In this document: positions 37,101 to 62,000 of the stretch, piece after piece | Position numbering within the stretch: position 1 is the stretch's first letter | Layout: the number at the start of each line of letters is the position of its first letter | Assembly: GCA_002633005.1 (NCBI GenBank) | Contig: NMRA01000290.1 | Coordinates: forward strand, 395,121 to 457,120 | Source: Phoronis australis | Taxonomy: Eukaryota > Phoronida > Phoronidae | DNA length: 62,000 nt | Direction of reading: 5' to 3' | Program-made: the position numbers and the translations under genes | Notes under the pieces: model-generated | Seen by the model: only the letters and a program-made list of their open reading frames with translations | What the model was told of the DNA's origin: nothing | Databases searched by the model: none

Positions 37101-38440
37101 AATTTGTGCTGATGTTCGTCACGTAATGTACTTAATTTGATCTTGATTTTTTTACCTAGATACATCAACCAGTTTTAAACTCTCTGTACTATTTGTTTGC
37201 ATTTTGGACAATTAATATGTTTGCATTTGCATATTTTTTAGTTAAATTTCATTTATAAAATCTGAAAGCTCCTGTGCAAGACAGTTTAAAGTTACCGGAA
37301 AACCCACGATATCAAATGTTGTTTTGTCATTTATTTTGTTGGTAACCTTATAATCTTTTTATTGTGAGTTGCAAAAATACTGACTTTCTATTCATTCCAG
37401 CACATGGCACTGTGTACACATACATATCCTGTCTGATGACAAACATAGAAAACTTCAATCTGCATCACCGATGGAAAGCCAGAGCATCTCTTGAACTGTC
37501 ACATATTGTTGGAACACCAATCTTTGCTGGGATTTTCTACGGACTATTTGCACAGTTTTTCGACCAAGATGGTGATGCCTTGGGAGGTTTCTTCATTCTA
37601 GTGAGCATTTGCGCGGCTGTTGTTAATCTGCTGGGAATTGTGTTCTTACGAAATCCATCAATAGGGAGTGCTGAGGATATCTACATCGTGCATTCTCATC
37701 TTGGACATCGAGATGAACACACCAATGAGTATTCAGCATTGACTGCGTCCTCTGACGATTATCATTACAGTAGTGTAAGTGAAACATCATCTGCAGTGTT
37801 TGTAGAGGATGAGTTACCAACCTTACGGACAGCGTTGTTAAACTGGTCTGTCCAGTACATTATGTGGACTTTAACTTTGTCAATCGGAGTAGGATTGATG
37901 TTCTACAATAACCTGACATCCATACTACATTCCTTGAGTTGGGACGAACATTCTGCTGCCCTCACTATCTGTCTTCCGTTGGCGTCGATTGCTGCTCATT
38001 TTATCATAGCCACTACCTCTGATCTGCTGTCACAAAAAGTACCCAAGTCCATTGTAATGCTAATTCTAGTCATGATTTTGCTTGGCAGTCAGATCTTTTT
38101 AATCTTTTATGTCAATGATTTTGACATTTTAGTAGGTGCTTGCGTCATGGTTTACGTGGCGACGCCGTGTTTGATCTCAGTTGGGGCATCGTTGCTGCGA
38201 GACAGACTTACAGCGGGACTGTTTGAGAAAACATGGTGGATTATAACGTCAGTGGTTGGTGCGGGATCACTTATGATACAACTGTCATTTGGTGCAATCT
38301 ACGATGGTTATGCCATCAGTAAGCGAGTGAAGGATGATTGCTTTGGACCCGATTGCTTTATGTGGTCGTTCATCCTGTCTTCTTGTGTCTGTGTCTGTGC
38401 TTGTATAATGAACATAGGTTTAATTAAGAGAGAGTGGTGA
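25061..38440 (+). CDS. MFS transporter, nodulin-like type, 3 exons, 461 aa
   Basis: Exons 25061-25199, 36669-36875, 37401-38440 (stop TGA); 1386 nt in frame. Exon 1 (46 codons) encodes a short cytosolic tail and helix 1 and ends ...LGFSQTE. The join makes Val, continuing [14 protein letters not shown] in exon 2, a typical helix 1/helix 2 transition of the family. [10 protein letters not shown] fits the MFS loop 2-3 position. Twelve hydrophobic segments can be counted, with a ~75-residue acidic, Ser/His-rich loop between helices 6 and 7 (from [14 protein letters not shown] to [11 protein letters not shown]). By family, a plasma- or organelle-membrane secondary transporter; the substrate cannot be read from sequence. 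The resemblance is to the nodulin-like / NFD4 group rather than to sugar or monocarboxylate carriers. Intron 1 is 11.5 kb and stuffed with mobile elements. The start is the first ATG in the exon-1 frame. It lies head-to-head with ACSF3. Confidence 0.85.
25680..25980 (+). repeat. Two tRNA-like SINE heads in tandem
   Basis: 25914-25980 has a tRNA-type A box (TTAGCTGATTGGTTAGCAC) and, 40 bases on, a B box (GGTTCGATTCC). A related, more decayed copy at about 25680-25735 has TTGGTTAGTGC and GGTTTGATTCC. The acceptor stems do not pair as in a working tRNA, so these are tRNA-derived SINE heads or pseudo-tRNAs, with probable internal Pol III promoters. Confidence 0.6.
27120..27985 (+). pseudogene. 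Penelope-like reverse transcriptase remnant
   Basis: Read across frames, 27220-27985 gives [84 protein letters not shown] and [20 protein letters not shown], in the order found in Penelope-like element reverse transcriptases (fingers through the first palm motif). Stops and frameshifts break it. A 59 bp segment containing [15 protein letters not shown] is tandemly duplicated (27660-27718 and 27719-27777). The YADD-motif palm and the endonuclease are missing. A Penelope-type 3' tail at 29531-29572 in the same orientation may be the end of the same insertion. Confidence 0.85.
27660..27777. repeat. 59 bp tandem duplication inside the Penelope remnant
   Basis: The unit TTTTTTCTCCTTCCTAAAAT... 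to ...GATTATAGCCA occurs twice in a row with almost no difference, so it arose after the element had become inactive or is an assembly stutter. Confidence 0.85.
28264..29480 (+). repeat. Satellite-like array with GGGGTACGTACACTACA core
   Basis: About a dozen copies of GGGGTACGTACACTACA (variants TATGTAC, TACGTAT) occur at 28264, three in tandem at 28578-28630, then about 28790, 28950, 28970, 29133, 29295, 29317 and 29463. They are embedded in a higher-order repeat of roughly 350-370 bp: 28600-28947 and 28966-29290 share AATCTACTGAGAGTTA, GCTAATATTTCACTCAAAAC and ACTGTCT blocks. No coding capacity. It sits between the Penelope body and its putative tail. Confidence 0.8.
29531..29572 (+). mobile_element. 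Penelope-like 3' tail fragment
   Basis: TCGAAAATTTCAGTGATCC followed by TTGTTGTTTTATTTAC matches the outer end of the inverted arms at 21831-22236 with few differences. Its orientation agrees with the reverse transcriptase remnant upstream on the same strand. Confidence 0.65.
31750..32028 (+). other. Unassigned open frame with hydrophobic stretch, transporter intron 1
   Basis: A 92-codon open frame starting [14 protein letters not shown], with two hydrophobic runs ([16 protein letters not shown] and [18 protein letters not shown]). No family recognised. A possible donor (G|GTTAGT) at about 32005 and a strong donor at 31400 (AAAG|GTGAGT after a short ATG frame) make an unknown nested gene conceivable, but coding evidence is weak and neither frame joins the transporter exons in phase. 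Confidence 0.2.
32890..34303. mobile_element. 1.4 kb terminal-inverted-repeat element with AATAAGCGCCC ends
   Basis: The left end CCGTATTCACCCTAATAAGC and right end (reverse complement CCGTATTCGTCCTAATAAGC) are inverted repeats. Both are followed by subterminal TTATAAGCGCCC-type motifs. The interior has no transposase. The CCGTAYTC start resembles the element at 15112-16424, so the two may belong to one superfamily. Confidence 0.75.
34565..34650. repeat. ATGATA/ATAATG microsatellite-like tract
   Basis: A run of ATGATGATAGTAATAATG-type trinucleotide-rich sequence; the Met/Ile-rich frames across it are artefacts. Confidence 0.8.
36308..36602. mobile_element. 295 bp palindromic MITE next to transporter exon 2
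   Basis: It begins GTAAAAATTCTCCAATTTTG and ends with the inverted match CCAAATTGGAGAATTTTTAC. Inner blocks (CCAATTTTGG, GTTCCAGAAT) also pair. It ends 66 bases before the exon acceptor at 36668, so it may overlap the branch-point region. Confidence 0.7.
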
Positions 38441-39340
38441 TTATGTCATGTCACTGCAGGCATGGTGTCCATTTAGAAACCCAAATAATTCTGCCAAGGA
38501 CTCCCATATTGACCGGGTAAAATACTCAAGCCAGTGGTATAGAAGGATATGCTGCTCAACTGTGAAGTCTGTACGTTAACATTACTAGCAGATTTACTGG
38601 TATGTAGGCATGGATCCAGGGGGTGTAGACTTCATGCATTGGAGGAATTTAAATCGCCCCGTATGTCTATCCTCTGGTTATGTTTCTAGATTTCCGCCAG
38701 TCCTGTTATTGTAATTTGTTGCCACTATTTTATCCTGTCATTTGTTTTTTTTTTCAGTGATGAATGGTGTTGGCTAAAATCTAACGAAGGGTAGATTTCT
38801 TAATGAAAAATTAGTTGTATTATAGTTTGTTTCTGTCAAAGTGATTTTACTAACACTACACCCCCACATACTCAGTAGGTTGACGTACCCCTTGGCAAGA
38901 ATTTAATGAATACTTTACAGACTTTGGATCTCATATACATAAGTAAAGTTATCAGGATGCTTCAAATTCAATTTTAGGGGGTTTTGTGTAGTTTTCTGAA
39001 ATATATTTCATATCGTTTGTATTCCCTGAGCATAAGTTATATTGAGTGTGGCAGTTCTACAGAAATGTCTCACTGACCCCTGACCCCATTTGACAAACAA
39101 CCCCTAAGAAGCATCCCATTTTAAAATTAAATGGATGGCAACCTGATATTTTTCCCAGTACCTCTGAAGTTACTCTTTAACTCAGACTCAAAGCAACTTA
39201 TTTTCAGCCACGATTTGGGGAATAGATTTTTTAACCAAAGGAACCCCATGTGGCCTCATCAACTTTGCTCTTGGGTTCAGGTTTTCTCTTATTGGAATCT
39301 TGTTTTATTGAACTTTGTGCCTAACATGATCTGTATTTAC

Positions 39341-39346
39341 AATAAA
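39341..39346 (+). promoter_or_regulatory. Probable poly(A) signal of the MFS transporter
   Basis: AATAAA 0.9 kb after the stop codon, the first good match downstream that I noticed. Confidence 0.45.
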
Positions 39347-39958
39347 CGTTCTTTACTTCAAGAAAACAAAAGTTTGGTGTTTTTGTCCTATGGTTGACTC
39401 CTAGAAGAGACATGTTGCATGTCACTGAAATTCACATGGACTGACTGAGAGTAAAAATACTCAGTTTTGTCAAAAGTATTTTTATAAAGGCATTTTATTA
39501 ATGGAATTAAATTTACTTTACTAATGAGAGGAGTGTCTCCAAAAATGAATATTTTGATAATTCATCTCTCAGTTTTTATTAAAGCTGGTCCACAGGATAA
39601 TTTGCATTTTTGTTTATTTATATTATTGTATTGGTTTGGCTTTGAGTTTTGACAGGTCAGTCCTTAGATCGAAATGTACATTTTTAAATTCTTGCAGTTG
39701 GATTATAATTTGAACTGAGAAGTACTAAGGCATGAATTTAGCTATGTGGAAAATATTATGAGTTTCCACTATACAGTTTTTGTCCAAACATCAGGTAAGT
39801 TTACATGAGAAGTCCAAAAACTAGCACCTGCAGGCTCAGTACTCATTTTGAAACGTGTGCCCTCACTATGCACATAAAAAGAAGGTTCCCAACACATTTC
39901 AGATAGCGTTAGGTGATTTTTTTGAAACTATAGAAATTAAAACATGTTGCACGAATTT

Positions 39959-40391
39959 TCAAAAAAAAAACAAACTAATGCTATTTTCTTTGGCCTTGTC
40001 AGCTCTGAACCATTCATCATGAACTTTTACCCAGTCTCTCACCTTCGTATTTAATTGCGGCACTTCTGACTGGAGACGCTTCCTTTTAGGAGGTAACTTC
40101 GAGTCAAATTCAGTAACCAGTTTTCCTCGTCTCCTTAGTGAACCGCATGCAACACGTTTTTCATAGGTTGCACTTTTCTGAAATACCACATTTTCTCTCG
40201 AGCGCACAATGGCCGGGTACTTGGGTCAGACGGGGTTCTATGGTCGGTGATGATCTGGTGCCACATCTCTCAGTCTGCGCACTAACTACACCGTGACGGG
40301 GAAAAGGTATGGGGTCACTTTGTTTGCAGCGCATGGATATGCCTAAGCCAATTTGTGATCTTCGATAGAAAATTTTATTCTGAGGTTGCAT
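39959..40391 (-). other. Unassigned minus-strand coding-like fragment
   Basis: Two overlapping minus-strand frames: 40161-40391 and 39959-40207. The second reads GSLRRRGKLVTEFDSKLPPK, then KVRDWVKVHDEWFRADKAKE, a basic, charged sequence that looks more protein-like than neighbouring noise. I recognise no family. It could be a decayed transposon protein. Confidence 0.2.
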
Positions 40392-40682
40392 ATTTCACTA
40401 ATAACGCGCTCTGAGTCATTTGCAACCTGTGTTCAACATGCGGTCAGGTAACCGTGGTGCCAATTTGAATAGATACCCTTTCCGCTTTCTGTACTTGAAA
40501 GCTGATACAAGGCAAATTGCAACGCAAAGTAATTCATGTAAAGGCACTCTTTATGCTTCATTTTAGCTAAAAGCTTTATAAAATGGATTTTTACTCAAGC
40601 TAGTTAACGAACCCGTGGCCAAGGGGTTCGATAGATCCCCCGGCGGAACAGGATCAACCCTAACCCGCTTCTCGCTACAATA

Positions 40683-41944
40683 TTAAAGGCGAAAGCAACC
40701 TTTTTCATGTCACTTTTAGCAAAAATAAGGTTCGTTGATTATCCCAGACACATTGTTCACTTAATTACAGCTTTTCGTAATTTGATTAATTTCTCGTCCT
40801 CTACTCCGGAAGTGACGTTTTGGGAGGAAAGTTTCGCGCCATAGTCTGACTGTGAGAGCTGTCGAGTCAGCCCATTGTTCTACCTCGGTTGTGATAAGTT
40901 CGGTCGTCGTTTGCTTTTGTTTACAAGTCAGTCAACATGCCACGTTGTTGCTGCGAGCCGGGATGTGTACTCATTATCGTCTCATACGCGCTTTGGGTAC
41001 TTTGCGTCGCTTTTCGAAGGATGACACACTTCGCCGTACTATACTTGGATAGCTCGTTCATATGAAGAACGCAGCGCTACCCGTCCGCGCAACGTACAAA
41101 GCAGTGGGGGGTTACCGAGTGTATGGCAAGCATTTTCTGCCGTCAGATTATGAGAGAGATATTTACGCTGAATTGACGGTCATTGTCCCAGCGAAACAAC
41201 GCCTGAAGAAGGGTACCATACCCGGTCGCTGTCGGCCATTCCCGGCAGTGCCCCGTCGCCAACCCCGAGAAGTGCGTTTTTGAAGCGAGAAGCCTCGCGA
41301 ACTGTGGCCACTACATACAGTGACTGGAGGCACTTCATCTACTGTCACCCGTGCCTCCGAACGTACCCCACCGCGTGCAATTCCGGGAACTAGCAGTGAT
41401 TCGTCCTGTGCTTACGGTTGTCTCTAGCCCAGAGCCTGTAAGCAGCCCTGCAGCGATGTTGAGTAGTGGGAGTGAATACAGGCCCCGTTCTACACCCAGT
41501 GAAGAGGACAGTTCGTCATCCAATGAACAGATCGGTGAGCCTAAGTTTGATAAGTTTATTGTGGACTTGTATTGGAGCTATTTGGAAGGTGCCAGGTGCG
41601 TGGCGAGGGAGTCACACGGCACAGTTTGGGTGCTCAGATCACCCTCCAGTGGGAGTGTGTCGCGGGACACTCGCGGGCAAGTGGGACAGTTCTTCCTCTG
41701 TACGTGAGACGATAATGAGTACACCCCAGTACGCAGCAACAGTGTGGCATGTTGACGACCGAACTTATCACAACCGAGGTAGAACAATGACTAACTCGAC
41801 TGCTCTCACAGTCAATTCCAGAGTAGACGACGAGTAATTAATTAAATTACGAAAAGTAGTAAATAAGTGAAAAATATGTCTGGGATAATCAACGAACCTT
41901 ATTTTGCTAAAAATGACATGAAAAAAGGTTGCCTTCGCCTTTAA
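40683..41944 (+). mobile_element. Kolobok-like THAP-domain foldback element with TTAA target duplication
   Basis: TTAA at 40683-40686 and 41941-41944 flank a 1254 bp body that starts AGGCGAAAGCAACC and ends GGTTGCCTTCGCCT (inverted). The inverted arms extend about 250-300 bp each side. They include what looks like a 5' UTR and a start codon: left MPRCCCEPGC, right (reverse complement) MPHCCCVLGCTHYRL. THAP-domain protein plus TTAA duplication is the signature of the Kolobok superfamily. The transposase body is gone. The arms make it a foldback derivative built from two 5' ends. Confidence 0.75.
40937..41283 (+). pseudogene. Degenerate THAP DNA-binding domain
   Basis: ATG at 40937: MPRCCCEPGC, a one-base frameshift, then THYRLIRALGTLRRFSKDDT, an in-frame TAG at 41050 and, in the same frame, YRVYGKHFLPSDYERDIY and RLKKGTIPGRCRPFP. 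The layout matches the C2CH zinc-binding THAP domain (N-terminal MPxxC..GC, FS.DD.LR block, V.xxHF..SDYE, C-terminal RLKKG.P..FP). The third zinc ligand Cys of VCxxHF is Tyr here. Not functional as it stands. Confidence 0.7.
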
Positions 41945-44759
41945 GCGCGACTGTACGAACTCGTCATGAACAATTGTACGGCGTCACATTCAGGGTGAAG
42001 GTTTCAGTGTATTATTGTCGTCAAATAACACAAACACGAGAAAAGAAGTGAAAATATCCCAGTACTTTACATAAAGCAGTTTTATAATTAAAAGTGACAC
42101 CTCATGACTTTGCTCAGCGATCTGTTTCCAGCAAAGGTCTACTGTTATCTGAGAAACCGGAGCCCATTAATAGCTCTCTGATGTCTCGAAAAGGAGTTGG
42201 TCCGACCATAATTTCCCGCAAAGGAATGGCGTACGCAATAGCCTAAGAAAACGGCAGGTCAGCGCCGTCTTTTTTGTGGTCGATCCCCGAGATATTGAGA
42301 GCCCCCCCCCCTCTTAGTGGAGTCATCCGTGTTGCTCGCCGGTTCCCTGCGCATATAGGTAGTCGGTAGCCAGCACACTGGCTCGGCACGTAACCAGCGA
42401 GCCCGTGTTGAAGCATGCTGAGCATGCGCTTTTCAACAAACAATTCTGGTACTAGGTGCAACTTATTCCATGATTATGGTTACATTTCACATTTGATTTC
42501 AAATTTCGGTGTATTTTCAAATTTATGTAGAATACTTACACCCCTTGAATTTCCGACGCAGCAGGTCAAAAACACTCTTTAAAAACAAACCGCTTTTGTA
42601 TAGATTCTTGTCACTGTAAGGACTGTTACGAGACCGATTTTATAAGACTTTAAAAAGACAAAATTTGATTTTAGCCACCTGAAGAGGACGAAATGCAGCT
42701 TCTGAAGCTCATGCATGGGTCTCATATTCCTTACGGTGATAGGCTCGGGCTCCATTACCAACAAGAACATTGAAACAATCAGCGACTCCGCAAGAAAACA
42801 TCTATTGGGGTAGACCAACCTTAAAATCGCAAATTCGAAAGTGATGTATGCCGCAGTCTAGCGCAGTTGAGTGTGACTTGTGTTACTGGCTCACTCAGCA
42901 ACAATTCAAGTTAGTAAGTAAATTAAGTAATTAAAATGCTTGTTTTACATCGGATACAGGAAAATACAAAACATCAGCACAAGTGATAGTTACCGATAAA
43001 CTACGATAAGTATATAGAAAGATGCAGTAGATGAGATATGTACAACCTGGCAGTAATATACATTGGTCCTAGGTACAACCAAACATATACAATCACAGTG
43101 ATATCTTACTTCACTTATCAAAAGACATAATAACTCTGACAGGTGTAGGCCTATCCATGTTTAAAAAAACTTGACAGTCTACTCAGTACTGAAAGTTATT
43201 ATTTCAGTACAACAACACAGTTCGTAACCTGGTTCTACAACTCCCTGTTGTTTAATGTCCCATAAGTTGTCGTATTGGGCCTTGTAACCGTCATAGGATC
43301 CCTCTGACATTATAAGGCAGATTCCGACCGGAGTCTTAATTGTTTGGTTTTAGTAGTTTGCAGTTTATCAATGCTGTTTCTGTAGTATGGTGTAGTATGC
43401 AGCTCGTGTCTAACACTGTTATGTCGCCCTGATCCTGTCCAATAAATCGCAATATAGGCTAGTGAATGGTGTTGATTACAATAGAGTAAGCTTCAACACT
43501 GGCAGCTACAAGGACGAAATGTCCCATAAACTTTCAGTTTTCATTTTAATGAAATCTTTTTAAATACTGTGAATTGCTCCAGCGCAAGGGTTGGCGTGTA
43601 GGTGTAGATTGTCTTGAATTCACAATGAGGTCTGAGAACATTGACCTATGCCGATTGTTGTGGTACATTGATACAAAGAGCAATTACCCGGCCTCAGCCC
43701 TGGTTTGCGCTGTCAATTTTAAAATTATTCTCCATCTCACATAGAAAATTCACTATCCGACAACAAAATCCTCTGACAATGGATGTGATTACAACAAAAA
43801 AAATCACATTATTTTTTACTTCTTTATTTACTTAATTCACACACGAACAGGAGATTTATAGGACAAATACAAAACACCAGGCAATTAAAGTTGAAGTGCA
43901 AAAGCATGAACGCCTATGAGAGTCAGATGGTATATTAAAAAGTAAGAAACAGGGATTACGCAAAAAGTCAACGATTTTGGTTTCGTCGTAGTCTATAAAA
44001 TTGACCGAAAACAATAAACAGTAAAAAATACCTCAGGTTAAAATAAGCTAGGTTGCTTATTGACGATGTCCTTGCGGCTTAGTCACTGCGGGATGATTGA
44101 ACAATGAGATAGAATGTTTCTTTGTTTGTGAAAATCTGCCAAAACTACACATTTGTGCCGAACTAGTGTGCCTACATCGAAGGTACTGACTGACAAAGCC
44201 ACAGGACTGGTTGTAAGTTATTCGTTAAAATACATCTGCAAAATTGAAAGCCGATCAAATACGCCCCGGTCAAAGATAAGATGGTAGCCAGCCTACACAT
44301 ACAGTTCACAAATACTCAAAGCCAATACGGGTAATCTTCCTCTCTTCCTATTCTGCACGGAAATGATGAACGAAGCGCCGCGGACCGTGACTCCAAAGCC
44401 AAAGAGTACATACCTGTCCCGGCGCCGGGCACGTACTCCTTGACGTATGTATCTGTGTATTATCCATTTATAACTATGATCTAGTTTTTACCTCACGTAA
44501 CCTTTGACACGGAAGTTGTGAGACTACATGGACTGGTGTTGTACACCCTTCACATGTTTATGTGGCAAAATATCCAATAAATAGTTCAGTCACAAATTTT
44601 AAGTTATGCCATTAAATTTTACAATTTCACGCTTTAGTCTCATAAAAATGTATGAGTGGAATTTTTTTATACCAGATATTCTTAGCTGTTTTCCGTAAAC
44701 ATGAAAAAACACATGTCACTGTTTGCCCAATAATCTACGACCTACTTTCTCTCACCGGT

Positions 44760-44773
44760 GGCGGCCATCTTGG
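44760..44773 (-). promoter_or_regulatory. YY1-like element upstream of clathrin heavy chain
   Basis: On the minus strand CCAAGATGGCCGCC matches the YY1 core (AAGATGGCGGC). It lies 112 bases before the start codon, a common place in TATA-less housekeeping promoters. It is framed by ACCGGTGGC / GCCACCGGT inverted repeats (about 44755 and 44803). Confidence 0.45.
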
Positions 44774-44884
44774 AATTCGTGAAGAGAAAGTCGGCGACGA
44801 AGCCACCGGTTAATAAACAGAATTAAATTGAAAATAACCGGAATAGTGTAGTAATTTTCGGCCTTCAGGTCTCGTGAGTTCAAA

Positions 44885-61875
<16,991 letters not shown>

Positions 61876-62000
61876 GTTGGTTTTAAAGCCTTTGCTACGC
61901 AATCATAATACAAAAAAATGTATAGTTGTGATTATCAGATTTTCCCTGGAATACAAATGACATCGTGAAATCTCGTCTCGACTTGCAGTGTCAGAGTTAC

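Larger units (their letters stand above)
38441..44884. other. 3' UTR of the transporter and upstream region of clathrin
   Basis: No complete gene recognised. It contains a probable transporter poly(A) signal (39341), an unassigned minus-strand frame near 40 kb, a Kolobok-like foldback element (40687-41940) and the clathrin promoter just before 44885. 42.0-44.3 kb shows only low-information sequence. Confidence 0.5.

Noticed and set aside
61989-62000. Start of clathrin exon 24 after TTGCAG at the right edge
   Set aside because: The expected next residues are V-G-D-R-C-Y; the 12 bases give C-Q-S-Y or other frames that do not match, so the real exon is beyond the window.

Overview
This is a stretch of an animal nuclear genome. 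Genes are broken into short exons with GT-AG introns, the sequence is AT-rich, and transposon debris fills most introns and gaps. A clathrin heavy chain that reads almost residue for residue like the vertebrate protein, an ACSF3-type mitochondrial acyl-CoA synthetase, and a Penelope/Kolobok/hAT-like repeat mix fit a marine invertebrate. A deuterostome such as a hemichordate, echinoderm or cephalochordate is my guess, but the species cannot be fixed from this window.

Layout: (1) 2.67-9.59 kb, plus strand: a five-exon gene for a 316-residue DUF1295 / steroid-5-alpha-reductase-like membrane protein. Its exons 3-4 lie in a 2.4 kb direct duplication whose junction is a single N. (2) 13.75-23.08 kb, minus strand: a seven-exon ACSF3 gene (malonyl-CoA synthetase, mitochondrial fatty acid synthesis), 627 residues, complete. 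(3) 25.06-38.44 kb, plus strand: a three-exon gene for a 461-residue, 12-helix MFS transporter of nodulin-like type. Its 46-codon first exon sits 11.5 kb upstream of the rest, head-to-head with ACSF3. (4) 44.89 kb to the right edge, plus strand: the first 23 coding exons (residues 1-1200) of clathrin heavy chain. The last ~475 residues lie outside the window. All exon joins in the four models keep frame.

Between and inside the genes are repeats: two Penelope-like retroelement remnants (one with an inverted repeat around its endonuclease C-terminus), a THAP-domain Kolobok-like foldback element with TTAA target duplications, several terminal-inverted-repeat elements and MITEs, a GTACGTAC-cored satellite, a degenerate ~140 bp tandem repeat, and two tRNA-like SINE heads.

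The four genes are unrelated in function (lipid/steroid-type reduction, mitochondrial malonyl activation, membrane transport, vesicle coating) and there is no sign of an operon or gene cluster. I found no convincing new biological system. The points most worth a second look are the N-linked duplications (probable assembly artefacts that would break gene prediction), the Kolobok foldback element, the Penelope structures and the satellite inside the transporter intron.
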